This document shows, piece after piece, positions 41,553 through 50,391 of a stretch of DNA of 64,000 bases. Position numbers and translations under genes: made by a program. Below the pieces are notes generated by a model, which saw only the letters and a list, made by a program, of their open reading frames with translations, searched no databases and had not been told where the DNA came from. Origin of the DNA: JAVBRA01 sp031548435 (lineage in GTDB: Bacteria; Bacteroidota; Bacteroidia; Bacteroidales; Rikenellaceae). Each line of letters starts with the position of its first letter. The stretch's first letter is position 1. The stretch is taken from assembly GCA_031548435.1 (NCBI GenBank), contig JAVBRA010000007.1, forward strand, positions 1-64,000, read 5' to 3'.

Positions 41553-43388
41553 GTGAGAGTCAAGAGCATACTATTTCTTGCCATATTATCATTCTGGTCG
41601 TTGCGCGCCGTGTGCGCAACTCCACCTGTTTATTCCGATCCGATCATCACGTTCCAACAGGACAACGACGTCCTTTATCCCGATTACAAAACCAACCGCC
41701 CCAACCTCACGCAACTGGAATCAACCGTCGCCCGGTACGAGGACATCATCCTGTCGGGGAACGGGCACATCCGGCTGGTTTCCTACCTGTCGCCACACGA
41801 GAAGAACGATCCGGTCGCGATCAACATGGCCGTCACCAGGGCAGCGGTCGTCCGCACCCACCTGATCCACAAATTCCGGATGCTCACCAGGTGGTGCTTC
41901 ACCTTTTATATGGACATCGACGCCTCGAAAGCCAACTCGGTGGAGGCCTCCTTTCAACACGGCCGCGTGGCGATCGACGCGCCGGACGACATCTATTATT
42001 CGACTCGCAGGAATAACCCCGAAGCCATCCACACGATGTTATCCAGATTCGGGGAGCTGCCTTTCATCTCCGACCGGATGCCGCAGCAACAAGAACCCGT
42101 TGAAATTCCGGAAAGCCCCGTTGCGGCGGCAGGCCTGCCCGATGACGGGGAAACGGACGCAGTGGCGATATACTACAGATGGGACGAATCGACGATCGAC
42201 CCGCACTACCTGTCCAACCCGTACAACCTGCACAAACTCGACTCGCTGCTGACCTCGGCCAGCGCGCCGTACATCGACACGCTCACCATCGTGGCGTTTG
42301 CCTCGCCCGAAGGGAACACCATCTACAACGAGCGGCTCTCGGAGCATCGGGCCGCCGCCATACGCAGACACATCACCGCCAGCTACCCCGCGATCGACGC
42401 GGCAAAGATCGTAACCGTAGCGCGGGGAGAAAACTGGGACGGGGTGGAGCGGCTCGTTTCGGGTGATCCGAACCTGCCTTCGAAAGAGAAGGTACTCGAA
42501 ATCCTGCGCTCGCCGATGAACGAACGGCAGAAGCAAAGCGCGTTCCTGCAGCTCGACGGGGGAAGCACCTATTACCGTTATATTCTGCCCAATTACTACA
42601 CCTATCTGCGTTTGGGCACGATGGTATTCATGTCCTACGGGCCGCAGCCGCCGCCCGAGCCCATCCCGGACGGAGAGCCCGCCCCGCCGGACACGCTGAT
42701 TTCCGTAACACCGAAAGACACTGTGTCGCAACCGGAACCCGGAGTTGAACCCGGTGTCAAAGGCGGATCCGAACCTGAACCCCTGCCGGTTCAATCGCGT
42801 CCGGAGTCCCGGGCAGCAAAGCACCCCGTCGCATTGAAGACCAATCTGCTCTACGACCTGGTCGGCGCGCCCAACCTGGGAGTGGAATTGCCCATCGGCG
42901 AGCGTTGGTCGGTGATCGGAGACGCCGCCTATGCCTATTGGCGGACAGGGAACCACCTTTACGCCTTACAGACACTGGAATACGGCCTTTCTGGCCGGTA
43001 CTGGCTGCCCGTCGGCGGCCGGCGCAAAGCCCGCAATGCCGAATGGGCCAAACCGCTCAGGGGATGGAGCGTCGGTATTTACGGACGTTACTGGCAGCGC
43101 TACGATGTGCAATGGATCGACGGCTACCAGGGCGATGCGTCGTGGTCGGCGGGCCTGACGGCCGGATATGCTTTCCCGGTGGGCCGCAACCTTTCGCTGG
43201 AAGCGGGGATCGGAGCAGGATATTTCTCGACCTCGCAATACCGCGCTTACGACAGGCCGGCGTTCGACGATGAAGGGAATTACCATTTGATGTGGCGCGA
43301 AACCGGAACATGGAACGGCATCACGCTTACGAAAGTCAACTTTTCGCTCGTATGGCTGATCGAAACAGGAAAAGGAGGGAACAAATGA
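41553..43388 (+). CDS. Fimbria-locus outer-membrane protein with OmpA-like and DUF3575 domains
   Basis: 611-residue exported protein with signal peptide MRVKSILFLAILSFWSLRAVCA. The N-terminal part (about 30-150) and a middle part (about 205-300, YYRWDESTIDP to ERLSEHRAAAIRRHI) both resemble OmpA-type peptidoglycan-binding folds. A Pro/Glu-rich linker covers about 365-425. The C-terminal beta-rich DUF3575 domain begins ALKTNLLYDLVGAPNLGVEL. A GTG start is used; an ATG eight bases earlier is out of frame and stops after three codons. Homologs accompany fimbrillin operons; a role as outer-membrane anchor is an inference. Confidence 0.85.
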   Translation: MRVKSILFLAILSFWSLRAVCATPPVYSDPIITFQQDNDVLYPDYKTNRPNLTQLESTVARYEDIILSGNGHIRLVSYLSPHEKNDPVAINMAVTRAAVVRTHLIHKFRMLTRWCFTFYMDIDASKANSVEASFQHGRVAIDAPDDIYYSTRRNNPEAIHTMLSRFGELPFISDRMPQQQEPVEIPESPVAAAGLPDDGETDAVAIYYRWDESTIDPHYLSNPYNLHKLDSLLTSASAPYIDTLTIVAFASPEGNTIYNERLSEHRAAAIRRHITASYPAIDAAKIVTVARGENWDGVERLVSGDPNLPSKEKVLEILRSPMNERQKQSAFLQLDGGSTYYRYILPNYYTYLRLGTMVFMSYGPQPPPEPIPDGEPAPPDTLISVTPKDTVSQPEPGVEPGVKGGSEPEPLPVQSRPESRAAKHPVALKTNLLYDLVGAPNLGVELPIGERWSVIGDAAYAYWRTGNHLYALQTLEYGLSGRYWLPVGGRRKARNAEWAKPLRGWSVGIYGRYWQRYDVQWIDGYQGDASWSAGLTAGYAFPVGRNLSLEAGIGAGYFSTSQYRAYDRPAFDDEGNYHLMWRETGTWNGITLTKVNFSLVWLIETGKGGNK

Positions 43389-44398
43389 AAGTCCGGAGCA
43401 GCATACTGGGGATCGTAATTTTTGCCGCGGCGCTTTGGGGTTGCACCGAACAGCGCGACCTCTACGTGATTTCGAGCCCGCAGGTCAAGATCAAATGCGA
43501 CTGGAGCCGCGCCCGCCTGAATCCCGACATATGGACGGTCATGTTCTACGGCGACAACGCTTCCCAGCCCAGGCAGTTTGTGACGGATCGACCGGTGGAC
43601 ACAACGCAGCTTCCGCCGGACAGGTACAAAACACTGGTAGTCAACGGCACGCTGGGCAGCGGGATCGATTATGTCGGCTTCAGGGGCACGAACAACTACA
43701 ACACGTTCGAGGCGTATGCCACCACCGCCCGCATCAAGAATAACGGAGACATCGTGGTGAACGAGCCCGACACGCTCGCCGGCACCGCCCTGATGAAAAC
43801 CATCGGCGGCGAGAACAGGTTCACGGTCAAATACGACAACGGACACCTGCAGCCCGGCGACGTACTCCATTATGTGCAGGATTCGATCGAGTACGTGCCT
43901 TGCAGGCTGGTGTACCTTATCCATGTGACGGTAACCATCGAAAACATCGACTACCTGCTCGCCTCGCGGAACGTCACGGGCGAAATCCACGGGCTTGCCG
44001 GCGGCGTACTGGTGGCATCGCGCATGCCCACGCACACGCCGGTCGTTTATTCTTTGACGTTCAAAAACAATAATTTGCCCCCGGCAACCGTTGGTAATGT
44101 CGAAACCTCGTTTTCGACGTTCGGCCCCGCGCTGGATCTGACGCAAGAGCGGGAGTACACCATGAACCTTGCGTTCGTACTTGTAAACAACCAGGTTTAC
44201 AGAGAGGCATTCGACGTGTCGGATCAGGTCGCAACGATCGCGGCGCAGATAAAAGACCGGATCGACCGGGGAGTGTGCGACGCGGGCTTGAACCTGGAAA
44301 TCAGCGTGTCAGTCACCCTGCCCGATCCATCGCCCGACACAGGAGACGTCGATGTAGACCCATGGGGAGACGAAGAGCATCAAGATATATTTTTATAA
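43385..44398 (+). CDS. DUF5119-like lipoprotein of the fimbria locus
   Basis: 337-residue lipoprotein. A signal peptide ends in the lipobox LWGC with Cys20. The early segment RDLYVISSPQVKIKCDWSRA is typical of DUF5119 proteins found next to fimbrillins. The rest is beta-rich without catalytic motifs. Start overlaps the previous stop by four bases. Position between the OmpA/DUF3575 gene and a fimbrillin suggests a fimbrial assembly or minor-subunit role (inference). Confidence 0.82.
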   Translation: MKVRSSILGIVIFAAALWGCTEQRDLYVISSPQVKIKCDWSRARLNPDIWTVMFYGDNASQPRQFVTDRPVDTTQLPPDRYKTLVVNGTLGSGIDYVGFRGTNNYNTFEAYATTARIKNNGDIVVNEPDTLAGTALMKTIGGENRFTVKYDNGHLQPGDVLHYVQDSIEYVPCRLVYLIHVTVTIENIDYLLASRNVTGEIHGLAGGVLVASRMPTHTPVVYSLTFKNNNLPPATVGNVETSFSTFGPALDLTQEREYTMNLAFVLVNNQVYREAFDVSDQVATIAAQIKDRIDRGVCDAGLNLEISVSVTLPDPSPDTGDVDVDPWGDEEHQDIFL

Positions 44399-44447
44399 CT
44401 TTTTTATAATTTTTTTTGAAAAAAAATGATCGTATTGAAAAAACATA

Positions 44448-44455
44448 TACATTTG
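44448..44455 (+). promoter_or_regulatory. Promoter -7 element of the fimbrillin gene
   Basis: TACATTTG fits TAnnTTTG in a strongly A/T-rich 135-base gap, giving a leader of about 75 bases. The fimbrillin could therefore be expressed at a different level from the two upstream genes. Confidence 0.6.
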
Positions 44456-44533
44456 CCACGACAAATCAATCACAATCAACAATCATATATTTACTAAATT
44501 ATCAATTAATTAACCAGTCAATAAAACATCAAC

Positions 44534-45631
44534 ATGAAAAAATCATTTTTGGCTTTTCTGGCATTGTCCATTGCTGTGATAATGTCAAGCTGTTCTACGA
44601 AAAACGAGGTTATCGAAAAGAACGGCCCCACTCCCCTGAAATTCCGGGTCAGCACCGGCAAGATCACCAAATCCAATGCCGGAGAGATCAACGACTTGGG
44701 AGACAGAACCATCACCGTTTTTGTCCATCCCTCGGTAGGCAATGTCATAGACGCAACGGGGACTTCCATCTCTTCTTTCTATTTGAAAACGACTTCTGGA
44801 ATGGAGCCTGGAACAACAACCTCATACTCTGACTTTGCCGGAACTATTCCTCTTGCACTTTACTTGACCGAAGACGCGGATGTAGAGTTCGGGGCTTTGG
44901 CCGGCAACGATACAGACGGCGACGAAATTGACTTTTACGGTTCGGGCTTCAGCTTCAACGGCACCGACATAACATACGACGGCTATACAAGCCTTCCGCT
45001 GAATGAAACTGTTTATGCCATTGCCACCGGAATAACTCAAGATACCGAAACAATCGCGCTTAATTTCAAGCACATCGTATCTCAAGTGATGTTCGCAGTA
45101 GCCAAGGGTGCGAGTGTGAGCGGCGATGGGGGCGACGAGCTGAATATCCAGATCACCGACCTGAGCGTTATAGACGTACCCACTACGGGTGATTTGACAG
45201 CTACCGCTTCGGGCGCCGCTTGTGCCAACTTTGGCTATGGTGGTTACGGATTGGACGAAATGGAGACTACGTCTACCCAAAATATGGATTCGAATACCGC
45301 CGTAGATGATAATAATAATGCTATTACCTCAAGGAAAGAAGAATTCACTTCGTTCTTCGTTCTGCCGTGGACGATAGATAATGCAAATGCGAAAATCGCG
45401 GTCACGTACAATATCACCGCAGCCGATGGCACGACTGTCATTTACGAAGATCTGACACAAGATATTCCATTTAGCGGTCTTGGCTCCATAACAAAATGGG
45501 AGTCGGGCAGGAGGTACACCTACATTTTCAAACCGGGTACCTTGACGCCGCTGGCGGCACGCATCACCGTAACCGCCGAGAAGTCGCCGTGGGAAGATGA
45601 TCTTTCTAACGAGATCGAAGTTGAAGATTAA
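44534..45631 (+). CDS. Fimbrillin-family lipoprotein
   Basis: 365-residue lipoprotein (lipobox IMSSC, Cys20) of the FimA/Mfa1-like group. An early K-S-N segment and long beta-rich stretches follow, with FKHIVSQVMFAVAKGA and a C-terminal WESGRRYTYIFK, both typical fimbrillin landmarks. Family members are secreted as lipoproteins, cleaved by an Arg/Lys-specific protease and polymerised by strand exchange. The base composition is clearly richer in A/T than in neighbouring genes, as expected of diversifying or acquired surface proteins. Confidence 0.85.
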   Translation: MKKSFLAFLALSIAVIMSSCSTKNEVIEKNGPTPLKFRVSTGKITKSNAGEINDLGDRTITVFVHPSVGNVIDATGTSISSFYLKTTSGMEPGTTTSYSDFAGTIPLALYLTEDADVEFGALAGNDTDGDEIDFYGSGFSFNGTDITYDGYTSLPLNETVYAIATGITQDTETIALNFKHIVSQVMFAVAKGASVSGDGGDELNIQITDLSVIDVPTTGDLTATASGAACANFGYGGYGLDEMETTSTQNMDSNTAVDDNNNAITSRKEEFTSFFVLPWTIDNANAKIAVTYNITAADGTTVIYEDLTQDIPFSGLGSITKWESGRRYTYIFKPGTLTPLAARITVTAEKSPWEDDLSNEIEVED

Positions 45632-45711
45632 CTAATTAGCCCGTCCGCGGTTTTCCGCAGCGGCAGGGGCCTTGTGTAACAGCAATCGGCCCCGGATATT
45701 GCGAAACATTT

Positions 45712-45742
45712 ACCTATGCGAGGCCGATAACCTCGCATAGGT
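45712..45742. other. Perfect 12-base-pair inverted repeat before the glycan cluster
   Basis: ACCTATGCGAGG pairs with CCTCGCATAGGT around a 7-base loop. No T run follows on either strand, so it is not an ordinary terminator. It lies 18 bases before the start of the first cluster gene and may be an operator, an RNA-processing site or a weak terminator of the fimbrillin transcript. Confidence 0.5.
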
Positions 45743-45759
45743 GCTAAAAAGGGGGGTAT

Positions 45760-47643
45760 ATGCCGGATTTGATCTCCTATATTCTTGTGGCGGCGGGAAT
45801 GGTCGTCGCATCGTATCTGCTCGGTCACATCGTTGCGCTCGCGGGCGGCGGACAGGACGAGGGGAACGAATTCGAATACGCTTTCCGCAGGCTGACGCTG
45901 GGAGCCCTGCTGATCGTCACGCTGTATGCCGCGGCAAATTGCGCGGGCGCCACCATCCTGGCCGGAACGATCCCCCTGTTGCTGCTCGGGGCGCGGTTCA
46001 AACCGCTCCGCTGGCGCAGGATAAAGGTCAGCCCCGCGGCAGCCCTGTTGTTTTTCGGGGTGTTCGCCCTGCTGGTTGCGCTGCACTATTTCGCGGCCTG
46101 CGACCTGAAAGGGAATCTCTACTCGCTTCATTACGACCATTCGTTTTACGCCTCCCTGGCCAATTACGTCGACCGCAGCGGCATCGAGTCGGCCAATGTC
46201 GAACTGATGTATCCCGCCCTGCAAAGCCCCGGGATCTACCACTGGTTCGACGTCCATCTGGCCGCCTTGACGGGCAACCTGTCCGGGAATTACTTCAACG
46301 CCCGGCAGTTCATCACCCTTCCCGTGTCGGCAGGCGCAGCGGTGCTTGGTCTGGCGGCCGTCATCGGAAGGTATTGCGGCAGGGCGGGACGAAAAACGCC
46401 CTGGCTGGCATCCCTTGTTTTTTTCGTCCCCGTGGTGCTGGTGCACCTGATCGACTCCAAATACCGGTTTCTCACCCTGCCGTTCCACAACATCATCCCC
46501 GAGAAAGTCCACGTGATGATGTGCGTGACCGCATGGGCCATCCTCTCGAAAAACAAAACGCTGCCCCTGGTTATCGGCGGCCTGCTCATCTCCACGGCCG
46601 CACCGGCGCTCTTCACGGGGGCATTCATTGTTCTGGCGGCCGGGTTCAAAGCGGAACGGCGCAGCGGACAATACTGGAAAAACGTGGCGGCCCTTGCCTT
46701 CGGAACATTGTGGTGTGTGGCGTTTTACACGCTGACGGCCAAAGAGAATCCCTATTTTACGAGCTACCTGTCCATCGCGCAACAGATCGGGCGCGCCTTC
46801 ACCGAATCGACGCTGCCGCTGGCAAAGGAATACACCGAAGGGTTCGCGATACGAATTGCAATGAACCTGAGCCCCTGCGTGCTGATGTTCGCCCTGCTCG
46901 ACAAGGCCGACCGCCGGAGTGTCGCCGCGCTGGTCAAAGAGAACCTGGCGTTGGTGGTGGCGATTGTTTCGGGGATCGTATTTTCGTGCCTGACATGGTT
47001 TGTGCGCGATGCGACGCAGCTGGCGAGCGAGGTGAGCGTCCCGTTCGCGTTTATTATGGAAACAACACTGCTGGCCATGCTGTTCACCAGCCGCCGCAGG
47101 GTGGCAAAGGCCTCGGCTGTTTTGGTCGTCGCGGCAGGCGCGGCGCTCATCGGATTCCGCAGCGGCACATTCAGGGCGGGGCCGATGAACGCGGATCACC
47201 TCCGCGAACTGATCGCCGCCGACGGCCCCATCGCCTGGGTGGACACCGAGCAGCGCAAGGAGGAGGGCAGCGAACTGGTGCGCGACCCCAATTATATCGT
47301 TCCGTTTTCGGCGGTCAGGCGGTTGCGCAACGACTATTTCCCCATCCGGCTCGACGTCTATGATATCGTCTACGACCCCGAAGATATACGGGACTACTCC
47401 GTGCTCGCCTCGATCGAGAATTCGACGTTCTGCCGCTGGGCCGAATCGAACAAAATTCCGATGAACGCGTTGCGCCAGGCCCAGACCAGATTCATCCTGG
47501 AGCACAACATACGGTATGTGATCACTCCCGCCAACGATCCGTGGATATGGGGCCGGGGATTCAGGATCGAAGACCAAGTCGAGTTAGGCTCCCGGGGATA
47601 CACCCTTTACAGGATAAGCTACGATGACCATCCCGTTCAATAA
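45760..47643 (+). CDS. Polytopic membrane protein, GT-C glycosyltransferase-like
   Basis: 627-residue integral membrane protein with about a dozen hydrophobic helices in residues 1-470. An early extracytoplasmic loop reads SLHYDHSFYASLANYV, resembling the acidic first-loop motif of GT-C enzymes such as ArnT. The C-terminal roughly 150 residues form a soluble, probably periplasmic, domain ending YTLYRISYDD. No family is firmly recognised. Since the next genes supply an amino-sugar aminotransferase, a lipid-carrier-type transferase and a flippase-like protein, it is the natural candidate to move the sugar from its lipid carrier to an acceptor. Its end overlaps the aminotransferase by 20 bases. 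Confidence 0.75.
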   Translation: MPDLISYILVAAGMVVASYLLGHIVALAGGGQDEGNEFEYAFRRLTLGALLIVTLYAAANCAGATILAGTIPLLLLGARFKPLRWRRIKVSPAAALLFFGVFALLVALHYFAACDLKGNLYSLHYDHSFYASLANYVDRSGIESANVELMYPALQSPGIYHWFDVHLAALTGNLSGNYFNARQFITLPVSAGAAVLGLAAVIGRYCGRAGRKTPWLASLVFFVPVVLVHLIDSKYRFLTLPFHNIIPEKVHVMMCVTAWAILSKNKTLPLVIGGLLISTAAPALFTGAFIVLAAGFKAERRSGQYWKNVAALAFGTLWCVAFYTLTAKENPYFTSYLSIAQQIGRAFTESTLPLAKEYTEGFAIRIAMNLSPCVLMFALLDKADRRSVAALVKENLALVVAIVSGIVFSCLTWFVRDATQLASEVSVPFAFIMETTLLAMLFTSRRRVAKASAVLVVAAGAALIGFRSGTFRAGPMNADHLRELIAADGPIAWVDTEQRKEEGSELVRDPNYIVPFSAVRRLRNDYFPIRLDVYDIVYDPEDIRDYSVLASIENSTFCRWAESNKIPMNALRQAQTRFILEHNIRYVITPANDPWIWGRGFRIEDQVELGSRGYTLYRISYDDHPVQ

Positions 47644-48733
47644 ACCATACGTTTCCGGGTTCGAGTACGGATACATCGCGGAGGCCGTGAAGCTGGGTAA
47701 GCTCTCGGCCGACGGCCACTTCACGCGCCTGTGCAACAGCCATTTCGAGCGCGGGCTGGGTTTCAGGCGGGCCCTGACGACCACCAGCTGCACCTCGGCA
47801 TTGGAGATGGCGGCCATGCTGTGCGGGATCGGGAGCGGCGACCGGGTCATCGTGCCGTCATACACGTTCGTGTCGACAGCGCTGGCCTTCGCCAAATTCG
47901 GAGCGGAAATAGGTTTCGTCGATTCCCTGGCCGGCCATCCCGACATGGACGCCGCGCAGATCGAAGCGTTGGTCACGCCCCGTACAAAGGCCATCGTCGC
48001 CGTGCATTACAACGGCGTCAGGTGCGACATGGAACGCATCTGCGCGTTGGCCCGCAAATACGGGTTGTTTGTGGTGGAAGACGCCGCACACGGCATCACC
48101 TCGCCCGAACTGGGCCACGACGGAGACCTGGCCTGTTACTCGTTCCACGAAACCAAAAATATCCACTGCGGCGAAGGCGGGCTTCTGGGAGTCAACAACC
48201 CCGACATGGTCAACCGCGCCGAAACGCTGTGGCTCAAGGGAACCAACCGCCTCGATTTCGAACGGGGAAAAGTCTCCGGCTACGAATGGACGGATACGGG
48301 AGGGGCATACGCCATCCCCGAGTTGGGTGCCGCATTCCTGTGGGGACAGCTCCAGGCCGCAGAGAACATCGTTGCCAGACGCCGCGCGCAGTGGAGCCGT
48401 TATTTCAGAAATTTGCAGGGCATATCTCCCGAGCTTCCTTCCGGCCAGGGCAGCAGCCACATATTCTATCTCGTGTGCCGCGACCGCGCCGGCAGGGACA
48501 GCCTCATCGCACATTTGGCGGCAAACGGCGTACTCGCTCCGTTCCACTACCATCCGCTGCACCTGAGCCCCTTCGGGCAACGGTTCCCGGGCGACCGCCG
48601 AATGCCGCATGCGGTGCGTTTTTCGGAGTGCCTGTTGCGCCTGCCGCTGTTCCACGAGCTTACGGATGATCAAATAGACCATGTGTCTGAATTGATAATA
48701 AAATGGGATACGTCTATATTGCAGGGATCTTAG
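47624..48733 (+). CDS. WecE-type nucleotide-sugar 4-aminotransferase (DegT/DnrJ/EryC1 family)
   Basis: 369-residue PLP enzyme. It aligns along its length with WecE/RffA, the dTDP-4-keto-6-deoxyglucose aminotransferase: start IPFNKPYVSG, then LTTTSCTSALEMAAML, VPSYTFVSTALAFAKFGA and VVEDAAHGI. The PLP lysine is Lys178 in SFHETKNI, followed by CGEGG. Such enzymes aminate a 4-keto-6-deoxy nucleotide sugar. No dehydratase that would make the keto sugar is in the cluster, so the substrate must come from elsewhere. It overlaps both neighbours. Confidence 0.92.
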   Translation: MTIPFNKPYVSGFEYGYIAEAVKLGKLSADGHFTRLCNSHFERGLGFRRALTTTSCTSALEMAAMLCGIGSGDRVIVPSYTFVSTALAFAKFGAEIGFVDSLAGHPDMDAAQIEALVTPRTKAIVAVHYNGVRCDMERICALARKYGLFVVEDAAHGITSPELGHDGDLACYSFHETKNIHCGEGGLLGVNNPDMVNRAETLWLKGTNRLDFERGKVSGYEWTDTGGAYAIPELGAAFLWGQLQAAENIVARRRAQWSRYFRNLQGISPELPSGQGSSHIFYLVCRDRAGRDSLIAHLAANGVLAPFHYHPLHLSPFGQRFPGDRRMPHAVRFSECLLRLPLFHELTDDQIDHVSELIIKWDTSILQGS

Positions 48734-49071
48734 CCTTTTCCACCTACGCCCAGATAATCGGCAAGTGGCGGATCAACTCTCTGGGATGGGAACTCGCCCG
48801 GGGAAACCTGTGGGCCAAGGCATGGTCGTACCTCGGGCTGCTTTTCGACCCCGTCATGCTGACGTGTGTCGCCGCCGCCACAGCCGCGTCGTTTTGCTGG
48901 AACATGGCCATCAGCAGGATGAACCTCACCTCGGTGCTGCCTTTTTCGGCCTCGGTGCCGGTGTTTGTCTTTTTTTTAGGTATATTTGTGCTTGGCGAGA
49001 CATTCACGCCCGGAAAGCTAATCGGATTGTTGTTGGTCATGGCCGGGATATTCGTCGCCATAAAATTCTGA
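48703..49071 (+). CDS. Four-helix SMR/ArnE-like membrane protein
   Basis: 122-residue protein with four hydrophobic segments, of EmrE/EamA-half length. The last two helices read LTSVLPFSASVPVFVFFLGIF and ETFTPGKLIGLLLVMAGIFVA, the repeat signature of this superfamily. ArnE and ArnF of the same size and class flip undecaprenyl-phosphate-aminoarabinose across the inner membrane. It overlaps the aminotransferase by 31 bases, so flipping of a lipid-linked amino sugar is a reasonable inference; a true multidrug SMR role is less likely here. Confidence 0.8.
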   Translation: MGYVYIAGILAFSTYAQIIGKWRINSLGWELARGNLWAKAWSYLGLLFDPVMLTCVAAATAASFCWNMAISRMNLTSVLPFSASVPVFVFFLGIFVLGETFTPGKLIGLLLVMAGIFVAIKF

Positions 49072-49075
49072 ACGG

Positions 49076-49663
49076 GTGATCTCAGTGGTTTCTCCGGTGT
49101 ACATGGCCGGCAACATCGTGGACGAATTGGTGCGCAGGCTCAACGCCGCCCTCGCTCCGTTGGGGGAGTACGAACTCATCCTGATCGACGACCATTCCGG
49201 CGACGATTCATGGGAACGGCTTAAGGCCAGGGAGGGGATCACTGCGTTGCGCAACGATCGCAACATCGGACAGCATGCCACCATCAGGCGCGGGGTGGAA
49301 CTTGCCCAGGGCGATTGGATCGTGGTGATGGATTGCGATTTGCAGGACAATCCCGACGACATTCCGCGCCTGTATGCCAAGGCCCTCGAAGGTTACGACG
49401 CGGTTTACGCCCGCCGCTGCAACATCCGGCAGAGCCGGCCGCGCCGCTTTTTCGCCGTGGCGTTCCATAAGGCGTACTCGTTGCGCAAGGGCATCAAAAC
49501 CGATCCGGCCATCGCCAACTTCGCCATTTACCGGAAAGGGTGTTACGGCTGCCGCGATTGCCGGAAGGCCGTCGTGGACGTGGAGCACTGCCCGCGTTAT
49601 GCGGGCCGGTCGAGCTACACGCTGTGGAAATTGTTGAAATTAACGTTTTCTTTATTGCGATGA
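49076..49663 (+). CDS. Short family 2 glycosyltransferase (ArnC/DPM-like)
   Basis: 195-residue GT-A protein with a GTG start. The N-terminal half is complete: VVSPVYMAGNIV, ILIDDHSGDDS and MDCDLQDNPDD with the DxD-type Asp86/Asp88. The C-terminal segment RYAGRSSYTLWKLLKL matches the acceptor-side motif of polyprenyl-phosphate sugar transferases. However, the segment between is shorter than usual, and the C-terminal membrane helices of ArnC are missing: the frame ends at an ATGA overlap with the next gene. It could be a streamlined enzyme or one that depends on a partner membrane protein. Confidence 0.8.
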   Translation: MISVVSPVYMAGNIVDELVRRLNAALAPLGEYELILIDDHSGDDSWERLKAREGITALRNDRNIGQHATIRRGVELAQGDWIVVMDCDLQDNPDDIPRLYAKALEGYDAVYARRCNIRQSRPRRFFAVAFHKAYSLRKGIKTDPAIANFAIYRKGCYGCRDCRKAVVDVEHCPRYAGRSSYTLWKLLKLTFSLLR

Positions 49664-50391
49664 CGTATAATCCGTTCTCTCTCAAAGGCAAGACCGTTCT
49701 GGTAACCGGCGCCTCGTCGGGCATCGGCCGGGCCACGGCCGTGGAGTGTTCGCGCATGGGAGCTCGCCTGTGCATCACCGGCCGCGACGCGCAGCGCCTG
49801 GACGAAACGTTCCGGACGTTGGAAGGAGAGGGCCATATTCAGATAACTGCGGATCTGACCGACGAGGGCCAGATCATGGATTTGGCCGCCGGGCTGCCCA
49901 TGCTCGACGGGGTGGTGCACTCGGCGGGGGTGTGCCATTTCATGCTGGCCCGTTCGATCGACATGGAGGATATCCGGGAAACCCTGGACGCCAACGTCGC
50001 CTCGATCCTGCTGCTCAACCGCGAACTGCTGGAACACCGGCGGATTAACCCGGGGGCCTCGTTTGTGTTCATTTCCTCGGTGATGACGCGTGTCAACCAC
50101 ATCGGCTACACGCTTTACTCAGCCTCGAAGGCCGCCGTCGTGGCGATCGCCGGGGTGTTGGGACGCGAATTGGCCGAGATGAAGTGCCGCGCCAACGTGG
50201 TCTCGCCCGGGATGGTCGATACCCCTCTGGTCGAGGCTTCGCCGGACGAAATCCTTGAAAAGAACAGAACGCTCTATCCTTTCGGCTACGGCAAGCCCGA
50301 AGACGTGGCATGGACCTGCGTTTACCTGTTGTCGGACGCCGCCCGGTGGATTTCCCGCAGCGAATTCAACATTCACGGAGGATACCTATGA
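49660..50391 (+). CDS. Short-chain dehydrogenase/reductase (FabG-like)
   Basis: 243-residue SDR with the NAD(P) loop TGASSGIG (16-23), NVAS (112-115), and a catalytic Ser140-Tyr153-Lys157 triad. Members reduce 3-oxoacyl-ACP or keto sugars. Because an ACP and a KAS III-like enzyme are in the same operon, reduction of an acetoacetyl-type thioester to a 3-hydroxyacyl-ACP is the simplest idea; direct action on a sugar is the alternative. Joined to neighbours by ATGA overlaps at both ends. Confidence 0.9.
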   Translation: MTYNPFSLKGKTVLVTGASSGIGRATAVECSRMGARLCITGRDAQRLDETFRTLEGEGHIQITADLTDEGQIMDLAAGLPMLDGVVHSAGVCHFMLARSIDMEDIRETLDANVASILLLNRELLEHRRINPGASFVFISSVMTRVNHIGYTLYSASKAAVVAIAGVLGRELAEMKCRANVVSPGMVDTPLVEASPDEILEKNRTLYPFGYGKPEDVAWTCVYLLSDAARWISRSEFNIHGGYL

